From Hanstruepera ponticola (GTDB lineage: Bacteria; Bacteroidota; Bacteroidia; Flavobacteriales; Flavobacteriaceae): a stretch of 64,000 bases of DNA. This document shows positions 9,201 to 17,802 of this stretch, in pieces. Positions within the stretch are counted from its first letter, which is position 1, and every line of letters starts with the position of its first letter. The translations under genes and the position numbers were made by a program. The notes below the pieces were generated by a model. That model had not been told where the DNA came from, searched no databases, and saw only the letters and a program-made list of their open reading frames with translations. The stretch is from contig NZ_JABANC010000003.1 of NCBI RefSeq assembly GCF_012931685.1, positions 248,001-312,000 of the forward strand, read 5' to 3'.

Positions 9201-10292
9201 TTGAAAAAAAGTAAAATCGCTTTTTTAATTCCGAGTCTTGAAGCTGGTGGTGCTGAACGCGTAGTAGCTACTTTAGCCAATAGCCTAGTGATTACTTATG
9301 ATGTTACAATAATTGTACTTTATAAAAGCCCCATTTTCTTTAAACTAAATCCAGATATTAACATAATATACTGCGGTGATGAATACCAGGCAGTATATAG
9401 CCTAAAGCATTCTATTACATCGCATTTAAAATTTATAAGAACAATCATTAAAATTATTAAATCAAATAACATTAGACTTTTAATAGGCTTCATGACGACA
9501 CCAAACATCTATGCTGTTATTGCAGCTAAATATTCTGGTATTCGAAGCATAATCAGTGAACGCGTTCATCCTAAATATACCGAAGCTTCTAAAGTTTGGT
9601 TTTCAGTAAGAAGACACCTCTATCCCTTTGCTGATAAACTTGTTATTCAAACGCAAGATATTGCTGATTATTTCTCTAGGTTTATCAAAGAAAAAAACAT
9701 GCAAATTATTCTGAACCCATTAAATCCTGAATTAATAAGTAAGCGTGATATCACCAATAAAGAAAATATTATTCTTAACGTTGGCAGATTGAATTATCAA
9801 AAAAATCAAGACATGTTAATTAGGGCTTTCTCAAATATAAACCCAATAGATTGGAAATTGATTATAGTAGGTGATGGAAAGGAATTGGCAAACTATAAGC
9901 GTTTAATAAACGAATTAGAAACAGCAGACAAAGTCATATTAACTGGTAATGTCGAAGATGTATCAGATTACTATAATAAGTCTAAAATATTTGCTTTTAC
10001 ATCGCGATATGAAGGATTTCCAAATGCGTTGACAGAAGCCATGTATTTTGGGCTAGCTTCAATAGCTACCGATTGTCCTTCAGGTCCTTCCGATTTAATA
10101 ACAAATGAAGAAAATGGTTTTTTAATCCCATCTGAAAATCAAAAAGCGTTAGAAGACAAGTTACGTTTGTTGATGTCGAATTCTCCAATAAGAGAAAAAA
10201 TGGGTAAGGCAGCTATGAATGACACTGATAAATTTAAAATTGAAAACATCTCACTACAATGGGAACAATTAATTAATAACCTACTTAATTAA
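9201..10292 (+). CDS. GT4-family glycosyltransferase
   Basis: A GT-B fold transferase of about 363 residues. The N-terminal motif is FLIPSLEAGGAERVV, which binds the acceptor and orders the glycine loop; the C-terminal donor site holds YEGFPNALTEAM, an E-x7-E motif. Such enzymes add a sugar from an NDP donor to a lipid-linked chain at the inner face of the membrane. The start is drawn at TTG 9201 (reading MKKSKIAF); TTG 9192 in the same frame is the alternative. It is the first gene of the locus and one base separates it from the next. It is paralogous to the genes at 15554 and 16640. Confidence 0.85.
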   Translation: MKKSKIAFLIPSLEAGGAERVVATLANSLVITYDVTIIVLYKSPIFFKLNPDINIIYCGDEYQAVYSLKHSITSHLKFIRTIIKIIKSNNIRLLIGFMTTPNIYAVIAAKYSGIRSIISERVHPKYTEASKVWFSVRRHLYPFADKLVIQTQDIADYFSRFIKEKNMQIILNPLNPELISKRDITNKENIILNVGRLNYQKNQDMLIRAFSNINPIDWKLIIVGDGKELANYKRLINELETADKVILTGNVEDVSDYYNKSKIFAFTSRYEGFPNALTEAMYFGLASIATDCPSGPSDLITNEENGFLIPSENQKALEDKLRLLMSNSPIREKMGKAAMNDTDKFKIENISLQWEQLINNLLN

Positions 10293-10293
10293 A

Positions 10294-11259
10294 ATGAATT
10301 TAAAATCACTTTTACCTACATATTCAAAACAAAAACCCGGAACGTATGATTACACTTTTACGGTTTTTACTCCTGTATATAATCGAGCTGACACCATAAA
10401 AAGAGTTTTTGATTCGTTAGAAAAACAAACTTTTAGAGATTTTGAATTATTAATTATTAACGATGGCTCATCTGATAATTCAAATAATGTCATTGAAGAG
10501 TTAATAAGCACTTGTAATTTTCCTGTTCGATACATAAACAATTTAGAAAACAAACACAAGATGGCTTGTCTACTACAAGGTGTGAGTTTAGCTAAAGGTG
10601 AATTTTTCCTAACTTTTGATTCAGATGATGAATGTACCGAAAATGCTCTAGAAATCTTCAAAAAAACTTATGATGCTATTCCGGATGAACGTAAAGATTC
10701 CGTTTGCAGCCTTACCTGTCTTTGTAAGGATCAATTTGGTAATTTGGTTGGTGAAAAATTTGATACTGATTTATATTACAGTTCAACATTTGGGAATATG
10801 GTGATAGATAGATACAAATCTGAAAAATGGGGATTAACAAAGACCGACATCTTAAAAGGTGTGTCTATCAATGAATTTATGTTCGCCAAAGGTTATATAC
10901 CAGAAGGCGTTATATGGAATTTATTCTCTAAAGAAAATTACAAAACCCTTTATTTTAATGATATACTTCGCATATATTATATAGATACTGAAAACAATAT
11001 TTCTTCTGGACAAATTAAAAATAATGCGCTCGGACTAGCAATTTACTCACTGGCAAATGCCAATTGGTTTTATAAACAATACCTTCTCAAAAATCCAACG
11101 TTATTTTTGAAACAAGTATACTTACTCTTACTAGCATCTAAATATTTAAATTTTAAAAGAACTGAATACACAAATGCTATTGATAGTAAATTTTTGAAAA
11201 TGATATTTAACATATGTTGGCCATTCAGAAGACTAATCACAGCTAAACCATTATCATAA
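10294..11259 (+). CDS. GT2-family glycosyltransferase
   Basis: The 321-residue protein has the GT-A nucleotide-binding start FTVFTPVYNRADTIKRV, then LLIINDGSSDNS, then a metal-binding FDSDDE in place of a strict DxD. These are marks of inverting GT2 transferases. The C-terminal third is variable and probably sets the acceptor. It probably adds one residue of the repeat unit. It lies between the first GT4 gene and the flippase gene with no spacer, so it belongs to one operon. The sugar transferred cannot be told from sequence. Confidence 0.85.
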   Translation: MNLKSLLPTYSKQKPGTYDYTFTVFTPVYNRADTIKRVFDSLEKQTFRDFELLIINDGSSDNSNNVIEELISTCNFPVRYINNLENKHKMACLLQGVSLAKGEFFLTFDSDDECTENALEIFKKTYDAIPDERKDSVCSLTCLCKDQFGNLVGEKFDTDLYYSSTFGNMVIDRYKSEKWGLTKTDILKGVSINEFMFAKGYIPEGVIWNLFSKENYKTLYFNDILRIYYIDTENNISSGQIKNNALGLAIYSLANANWFYKQYLLKNPTLFLKQVYLLLLASKYLNFKRTEYTNAIDSKFLKMIFNICWPFRRLITAKPLS

Positions 11260-12600
11260 TTGATAAAACTTAAGGACATAAAAGCCATAATTCGCAAGAC
11301 TTACAAAAGTTCTCTGGTTGTAAATATTACTACCGTAGCATTAATAACTGTTCTTGTTAAGGGTTTTGGGTTCTACAAAGAGGTTGTAATAGCTTCCAAC
11401 ATTGGTCTTTCAGAATTATTAGATACATTTTTTATTGCATTGTTACTACCTGGATTTATTAATCAAGTTTTTTTAATTGCATTCAAATCTGTCTTTATAC
11501 CCAACTATGTAGCTGAATTAAAAGGTGGTAATAATGTTGGCACAATACAATCGACTAGTTTTTTTATAACCTTCATAACAGGAATTGTATTAACCGGTAT
11601 TGCTTTTTTATTTACTGATGTTTTTTTAGATACTTTTTTTGCAGGACATTCAGAAACTTACTATCAACTCATTAAAACACAATTTTATTATCTGGCACCA
11701 TGCATAGTAATATGGGGTTTTTGTGCATTATTAGGCGGATTACTCAATATTTACAACGAGTTTAAATTTGCTTCAATCCATCCTATATTAACAAGTATCT
11801 CCATGTTGGTTTGTCTTATATTCTTTAAAGACGAATTACAAGACAAGGTATTGGCTGTAGGAATGCTAATAGGTTGTTCATTAGAATTACTACTCTTGGT
11901 TACTGTATGCTCTTATAAAAAAATTATTAAACTAAAAAAGGTTGACTTTAAGAATAAAAATGTAAAAATGATGTTCAATCAATTACCAGCTAGAATATCA
12001 TCTGGCTTTTTAACTGGACTTATACCTGTAACCGATCAGTATTTTGCTGCGACCTTGGCTATTGGTTCAATAGCAGCTTTAAATTACGGTATGAAGATTC
12101 CAGCTTTTTTTTCGTCAATAATTATCATGGCATTGGGAAGTGTTCTTCTACCCTACTTTTCAAACCTCAATTTTGATAATAGAGCGCTAGCTTTTAAGAG
12201 ACTAACAACCATTTTGAAGATATTATTTATTTCCTTGGTCATTATTGTTATTCCGCTTATTATTTTTTCAACACAAATTATATCATTATTATTTGAAAGA
12301 AATGAATTTAAAGCAGACGATACCGCTCTGGTTGCCAATATCCAAATGATTTTTCTTATTAGTATTCCTTTCACTATTTGTGGTGATGCAATTGTAAGGT
12401 TTTTAACAAGTATTAATAAAAATGCTTTTTTAGCCTATGTATCATTTGGAACTATGATACTTAATCTAATACTGGATTATATTTTCATGAAACTATATGG
12501 TGTCATTGGAATTGCTTTGTGTACTACAGTCGTGCAAATAATAAAAGTTCTTATTTTTATTCAATATGCCAAAAAACAGCAAACTCTGAAAGTGACTTAA
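11260..12600 (+). CDS. MurJ/Wzx-type lipid-linked polysaccharide flippase
   Basis: This 446-residue, very hydrophobic protein has about twelve to fourteen predicted helices. It contains a MurJ/MviN-like N-terminal segment (VKGFGFYKEVVIASNIG), the pattern of MOP-superfamily flippases. In this locus it most likely moves the undecaprenyl-linked repeat unit to the periplasmic face, that is, the Wzx role. It starts with TTG directly after the stop codon of the GT2 gene. A second MurJ for peptidoglycan would be expected elsewhere in the genome, so this one is unlikely to be essential. Confidence 0.82.
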   Translation: MIKLKDIKAIIRKTYKSSLVVNITTVALITVLVKGFGFYKEVVIASNIGLSELLDTFFIALLLPGFINQVFLIAFKSVFIPNYVAELKGGNNVGTIQSTSFFITFITGIVLTGIAFLFTDVFLDTFFAGHSETYYQLIKTQFYYLAPCIVIWGFCALLGGLLNIYNEFKFASIHPILTSISMLVCLIFFKDELQDKVLAVGMLIGCSLELLLLVTVCSYKKIIKLKKVDFKNKNVKMMFNQLPARISSGFLTGLIPVTDQYFAATLAIGSIAALNYGMKIPAFFSSIIIMALGSVLLPYFSNLNFDNRALAFKRLTTILKILFISLVIIVIPLIIFSTQIISLLFERNEFKADDTALVANIQMIFLISIPFTICGDAIVRFLTSINKNAFLAYVSFGTMILNLILDYIFMKLYGVIGIALCTTVVQIIKVLIFIQYAKKQQTLKVT

Positions 12601-12601
12601 T

Positions 12602-13708
12602 ATGCAAATATTAAAATACATACTGCTCGTACTAATACTGCTAAATATACCAACGTTTAGTATAGCCAACATTAGTCCAGGTCTTGGTAGTATTACCAGT
12701 ATGTTACTATTATTATGTGTAATCATTTTTTATTTTTTTGAAGAAAAACTAAAACCAATTATTCCTCTTGTGCTTTTGGGATTAAGCTATTACATGATTT
12801 CTAGTTTAAGTTATACTGAAGATACCACTGAATTTCTTAAGGATGTTATTCGCTATTTTATTTTCATTTTAGGTATTAGAAAACTAGCTGCCCTGACTTC
12901 TAAACAAGAAATATGTATCATTTTATTGTTTGGCGCCATAAGTATTATAATTAATGCTTTTTTGTTTAGTAATGCTTATGGAAGATATAGCGGGTTTTAT
13001 ATAAACCCGAATAAAGCTGGCTTTATATGTATTATTGGTTTTGCACTTACCTATAGTTTACAAAGAAAAAGTATAAAATTGGCAGCACAATTTTTGTTTG
13101 CAATCGCTGGGCTTATGACACTTTCAAGGTCATTCATACTACTCTTTTTAATGGTAAATGTTATTGCCATATTTATTGATAAAAAAAACATTATAACCCT
13201 AATTTCTGGATCTATTGCTCTTATTCTTATTTTGAGTTTGTCATCCATAAAATTAAATACAGATAGATTTAATGCCCTAAAGAGTATATTTTCTGATGAT
13301 GTTGACACAACAACCATAACCAAAGAATCCAGAGATGAAACCTGGGCTAAATATGTTGATGGTATTCTAACTAACCCTCTTTTTGGTCAAGGGTATAAAA
13401 AACTACACGGTAAGCCAAAAGGTACTTATAATAATGATGACGTAGGCGTACATAATACATTTTTAATGATTATAGGCGAAGCGGGTATTTTACCTTTTAT
13501 TCTTGTGATAGTTTTATATTTATCAATGCTCATTAGGAGTTTTAAAATCTTTCATAATGAACCCCTTTATATCATAGTATCCATTCTATTATTTTCGTAC
13601 TTAATGGTAAGTCATAATTATTTTGATAATTTCTTGTTGCTATTTATGACTGTTTGGCTTTATGATAAATTAAAATCACACGAAACCTTAACCCTAAACA
13701 CTCAATAG
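12602..13708 (+). CDS. Wzy/O-antigen-ligase-like polymerase
   Basis: A 368-residue integral membrane protein with about ten to eleven helices. A large outer loop before the last helices carries GQGYKKLHG and VHNTFLMIIGEAG, the conserved Arg/Gly-rich and HN motif region of the Wzy/WaaL family. It should link flipped repeat units into polymer in the periplasm. It follows the flippase by 1 bp, the usual Wzx-Wzy pairing. Polymerase and ligase members cannot be separated by sequence; the context favours a polymerase. Confidence 0.78.
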   Translation: MQILKYILLVLILLNIPTFSIANISPGLGSITSMLLLLCVIIFYFFEEKLKPIIPLVLLGLSYYMISSLSYTEDTTEFLKDVIRYFIFILGIRKLAALTSKQEICIILLFGAISIIINAFLFSNAYGRYSGFYINPNKAGFICIIGFALTYSLQRKSIKLAAQFLFAIAGLMTLSRSFILLFLMVNVIAIFIDKKNIITLISGSIALILILSLSSIKLNTDRFNALKSIFSDDVDTTTITKESRDETWAKYVDGILTNPLFGQGYKKLHGKPKGTYNNDDVGVHNTFLMIIGEAGILPFILVIVLYLSMLIRSFKIFHNEPLYIIVSILLFSYLMVSHNYFDNFLLLFMTVWLYDKLKSHETLTLNTQ

Positions 13709-13709
13709 T

Positions 13710-15554
13710 ATGTGCGGTATATATGGCATAACATACAATCGATATAACGCTGATCAAATTTCTGAAAAATTAAAACGTATTAATTTTAGAGGACCAGATT
13801 TAAGTGCTCAAAAACCATTTGAAAACCGCGTTGTTTTGGCTCATAATAGGTTGTCCATAATAGATTTAGACCCAAGATCAAATCAACCATTTTCGTATGA
13901 AAACAAAGTCCATATCGTGTTTAATGGTGAAATTTACAATTTTAAAGATATAAAGTCTGAACTTGTCAAAAAAGGTTACAATTTCCGAACTGAAAGTGAT
14001 ACCGAAGTTATCTGTGCAGCTTATTTAGAATATGGAACCGAACTACCAAATATGCTAAACGGCATGTTTGCCTTTGTTATTTATGATGAAATAAATAATA
14101 AACTATTTGGTGCTAGAGACAGATTGGGGCAAAAACCTTTTTATTACTTGTTAAATAATGATGGCTTTGAATTTGCCAGTCAGCTTTCGGCAATACAATT
14201 ACATAACAAAAACTTAAGCATTTCAAGTAAATCAATTACTCAGTATTTTGCTTGGGGTGTTGTTCCAGATCCATATACCATCTTTAATGAAGTGAACAAA
14301 CTTCCTGCTGGGCATAGATTTACTTACCATATTTCAAGCAAAAAATTTAGTATTTCAAAATATTGGGATATTGATAATGCAAACACCAAACCTTTTACTG
14401 GAAGCTTTAATGAAGCCAAATCAAAATTGAGTCACCTTATAAAAGATGCGGTCAAAATAAGGCTTTATGCCGATGTCCCTGTTGGTGTATTTTTGTCTGG
14501 TGGTGTTGATTCGTCCTTGGTTTCTGCAATGGCTCAAAATGTCACAAATAGCCAGGTAAAAACATTTTCTGTAAAATTTAATGAGAAAGGTTTTGATGAA
14601 AGTATCTATGCGCAAAAAGTAGCTAATCACCTAAAAACGGATCATCACATAATTTCCTGTAATTACAATGAAGGTCTTGATTTAATTGACAGCTTCAATC
14701 ATTATTACGATGAACCTTTTGCCGATTCGTCTGCCATTCCGTCCATGCTACTATCAAAACATACTCGAAAAAAGGTAACCGTTGCATTATCTGGTGATGG
14801 TGGAGACGAAATGTTTATTGGTTATCAACGATATCATTGGATGAAACAAGTCAGCACTTTATACAAAACACCTAAACAATTTCGTGACTTTACAGCTTTT
14901 TTGTTGAACGCTGCTCCTAATTATAAATTAAAAACAATATCTAAAGGACTTCGATTTAATAACCTAAACAGTCTATACCTTGCTTCAGTGACAGGTATTG
15001 ATGCTAGTTGGATACAATCTGATTTTGACTATCTTGATATAGAAGAAAAGGCTTATTTAGAAAATAGTAAAAAGAATATTTACGAACGCATGTCTGATTT
15101 TGACATTAAGGCGTATTTAAACTGGGATATAAACACAAAAGTTGATCGTGCAACAATGGCTTACTCGCTTGAAGCTAGGTCTCCATTAATGGATTATCGT
15201 GTTGTGAATTTTGCACAATCATTACCAACACAATTTAAATACAAAAACAGTAATCAGAAAATTATATTAAAAAACATACTATATGATTATGTGCCTAAAT
15301 CATATTTTAACCGACCAAAGTCTGGTTTTACCATGCCCTTTTCTGATTGGTTTAGAAACGAATTGAAAGATATGGTTTTAAGTGAACTAAATGATGAAGG
15401 ACTAAGACAAATCCCAAATATAGATATTGATGAAGTCAAACTTCGTATTAATCAACACATGGATGGTAGTTGGAATAGATACCCCTTAATCTGGAAATTA
15501 TTGGTACTTAAACAGTGGATGAACAATAATGGTAAAGGCTACCCAATTGTTTGA
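13710..15554 (+). CDS. asnB: Asparagine synthase-like glutamine amidotransferase (copy 1)
   Basis: The 614-residue protein begins MCGIYG, giving the Cys2 nucleophile of class II glutaminase domains (1-200). A PP-loop ATP pyrophosphatase follows, with SGGVDSS at 263-269 and LSGDGGDE further on. The family amidates carboxylates through an adenylated intermediate using glutamine. In a polysaccharide locus the likely substrate is a uronic acid carboxyl group on the sugar, as for WbpS-type proteins, rather than free aspartate. A second, clearly diverged copy lies at 17803. It overlaps the next gene by one base (TGATG). Confidence 0.88.
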   Translation: MCGIYGITYNRYNADQISEKLKRINFRGPDLSAQKPFENRVVLAHNRLSIIDLDPRSNQPFSYENKVHIVFNGEIYNFKDIKSELVKKGYNFRTESDTEVICAAYLEYGTELPNMLNGMFAFVIYDEINNKLFGARDRLGQKPFYYLLNNDGFEFASQLSAIQLHNKNLSISSKSITQYFAWGVVPDPYTIFNEVNKLPAGHRFTYHISSKKFSISKYWDIDNANTKPFTGSFNEAKSKLSHLIKDAVKIRLYADVPVGVFLSGGVDSSLVSAMAQNVTNSQVKTFSVKFNEKGFDESIYAQKVANHLKTDHHIISCNYNEGLDLIDSFNHYYDEPFADSSAIPSMLLSKHTRKKVTVALSGDGGDEMFIGYQRYHWMKQVSTLYKTPKQFRDFTAFLLNAAPNYKLKTISKGLRFNNLNSLYLASVTGIDASWIQSDFDYLDIEEKAYLENSKKNIYERMSDFDIKAYLNWDINTKVDRATMAYSLEARSPLMDYRVVNFAQSLPTQFKYKNSNQKIILKNILYDYVPKSYFNRPKSGFTMPFSDWFRNELKDMVLSELNDEGLRQIPNIDIDEVKLRINQHMDGSWNRYPLIWKLLVLKQWMNNNGKGYPIV

Positions 15555-16636
15555 TGAAACAAAAAAAAATTAGAATAACGTTTATTTTACCGTCTCTTGC
15601 TGCAGGAGGTGCCGAGCGTATATTGTCTTTTATTGCACAAGAACTAAATAAAGATGATTTTGAACCAACACTTTTAATTACAGGTTATGAAAAAGAAACT
15701 GTTTACCAGTTAAAAGAACTAAACATTATTTACCTCAATAAATCTCGTGTTTTAAAATCTGTATTTAGTTTAGCGAAATACTTTAAGAAAAATAAACCTG
15801 ATATTGTAGTCAGCTCCATAGTGCACTTAAATACATTAACGGCATTTATTTCTATTGCTTTTCCTAAAATAAAATTTGTTGCTAGAGAAGCTAATGTATT
15901 GACAACACTTAACAAACACAACCCATATACCAAATCCTTCTTTCCAAAGTTCATGGTTAAAATAGCATATAGACTAGTTGACTGTATAATCTGTCAATCA
16001 AAAGACATGCAAAAAGATATGATTGATAACTACCAAGTAGATAAGAGCAAGGCAGTTTTAATAAACAACCCAATCACTAAATTATATCCACTAAAACCTG
16101 AAAAAAATATTAAAAAGAACGTCTTTAAATTTATTACAGTTGCTAGGTTGAGTAAGGAAAAAGGGCACGATAGAATTTTAGAAGCATTGTCAAAATTAGA
16201 CTTCGATTTCAAATATACCATTATAGGAAATGGCCCAGAAAAAGAGGCTGTTTTCAATAAAATAAAATCATATCAATTAGAAAATGCCATTGAATATATT
16301 AGCTTTACAAATGAAGTTCATACATATTTATCTGAAAATGATTTATTTCTACAAGGCTCATATGTTGAGGGGTTTCCAAACGTATTATTGGAAAGTTGTG
16401 TTGTAGGCACACCCATTTTAGCGTTTGATGCTCCTGGCGGTTTAGATGAAATTATTGAACAAAAAAAGAATGGACTTGTTGCAAAAAATATTGAAGAATA
16501 TGTTATGTATTTAAAAGCATTACATTCTGATTTTATTTTCAACCCTAATACGGTGAGTCAAATAGTAAAAGATAGATTTGAAAGCCACTATATTGTATCC
16601 CAATATGAAAATTTATTTAAACGTTTAGTAGCATAA
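15554..16636 (+). CDS. GT4-family glycosyltransferase
   Basis: About 360 residues with the N-terminal motif FILPSLAAGGAERIL and the donor-site motif EGFPNVLLES (E-x7-E), so a retaining GT-B enzyme. It is a paralogue of the genes at 9201 and 16640. ATG 15554 overlaps the TGA of the amidotransferase by one base, giving translational coupling; the in-frame TTG three bases earlier is less likely. Probably adds one sugar of the repeat unit in the cytoplasm. Donor and acceptor are unknown. Confidence 0.85.
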   Translation: MKQKKIRITFILPSLAAGGAERILSFIAQELNKDDFEPTLLITGYEKETVYQLKELNIIYLNKSRVLKSVFSLAKYFKKNKPDIVVSSIVHLNTLTAFISIAFPKIKFVAREANVLTTLNKHNPYTKSFFPKFMVKIAYRLVDCIICQSKDMQKDMIDNYQVDKSKAVLINNPITKLYPLKPEKNIKKNVFKFITVARLSKEKGHDRILEALSKLDFDFKYTIIGNGPEKEAVFNKIKSYQLENAIEYISFTNEVHTYLSENDLFLQGSYVEGFPNVLLESCVVGTPILAFDAPGGLDEIIEQKKNGLVAKNIEEYVMYLKALHSDFIFNPNTVSQIVKDRFESHYIVSQYENLFKRLVA

Positions 16637-16639
16637 TCA

Positions 16640-17797
16640 GTGGAAAGAAAAAGAAAAATAGCATTGTTTGTTTCTGCAATTGGTTTTGGTGGCGCAGAAA
16701 AAGTTGTTAGTTTATTACTTGATGAACTAACCAAATATTTTGATGTTACACTTATTCTTCTTTATGATGAAATAAAGCTGCCAATTGCCAAGAATGCTAA
16801 AGTAATTGTGTTATCAAAACCTGGTGAAACTTTTAAAAGTTCAAAAATAGCCAGAGCGATTGATAATATTAAGTTTATTTTCAAATATCAGAAAGTGTTA
16901 AAGAAGGAGAATATTGAAGTTTCAGTTTCTTTTCTAGTTCGCCAAAATATTTTCAATGGCATTGCCAAAATGCGCAATCCAAAACTAAAAACAATCATAA
17001 GCGAAAGGTGCTTCCCTTCCATCATGTATAGTCATGATCGAACTACCTCATTTTTAACTAAAATGCTTATTCCATTTTTTTATAATAAAAATGACAAATT
17101 ATTCTCTAACTCAATTTACATCAATAATGATTTGGTTTCAAATTATAATATAACAATTGACACCTCGGTTATTTACAACCCAATTTTAACAGAGAACAGA
17201 AAACCAAGATTAAAATCGTATCATGACTTGGAAAAAATCTTTAAAGTGGTTACAGTCGGTAGATTAATTCCAGTAAAAAATCAAAAGAGTATTGTTGAAA
17301 GTATTAGCATGTTGCCTAGTAATTTCTACTTAGACTTATATGGCGATGGCGAGTTATTAGAAACGTTGCAAACACAGGCTAAAGAATTAAATGTTGGAGA
17401 AAGAGTTCAATTCCATGGAAATGTTAATCAGGTAAAAAAACATATAATTGAAAACCATTGTTTTGTGTTAAGTTCTTTAACTGAAGGTTTCCCAAATGTC
17501 GTTTTAGAAGCCATGTCAGTAGGCCTTCCAGTAATTAGCACAAACTGTATGTCTGGTCCTTTAGAACTTTTAAATGACAACGAAAAAGTAACTATTCTAT
17601 CTGGTTCATTTGTTAAGGCAAAGTACGGATTACTTGTAAATGTTGATGATGCTGTTGGACTATCACAAGCCATAAAGTTTTTACAAAATAATATTGAGCA
17701 AAGAGAAATGTATAGTCGCTTAAGTTATGAAAGAGCCAAGACGTATGATGTATCCAATATTGGAATTCATGTAAAAAATTTAATTGACAGTCTTTAA
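16640..17797 (+). CDS. GT4-family glycosyltransferase
   Basis: A 385-residue GT-B protein that starts with GTG. The N-terminal motif is LFVSAIGFGGAEKVV and the donor site has TEGFPNVVLEAM. It is the third member of the GGAE-type GT4 set in this locus, and sequence divergence among the three is large enough to suggest different linkages. Three bases separate it from the previous gene and five from the next amidotransferase, so it is part of the same transcript. Specificity unknown. Confidence 0.85.
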   Translation: MERKRKIALFVSAIGFGGAEKVVSLLLDELTKYFDVTLILLYDEIKLPIAKNAKVIVLSKPGETFKSSKIARAIDNIKFIFKYQKVLKKENIEVSVSFLVRQNIFNGIAKMRNPKLKTIISERCFPSIMYSHDRTTSFLTKMLIPFFYNKNDKLFSNSIYINNDLVSNYNITIDTSVIYNPILTENRKPRLKSYHDLEKIFKVVTVGRLIPVKNQKSIVESISMLPSNFYLDLYGDGELLETLQTQAKELNVGERVQFHGNVNQVKKHIIENHCFVLSSLTEGFPNVVLEAMSVGLPVISTNCMSGPLELLNDNEKVTILSGSFVKAKYGLLVNVDDAVGLSQAIKFLQNNIEQREMYSRLSYERAKTYDVSNIGIHVKNLIDSL

Positions 17798-17802
17798 TAT
17801 GT

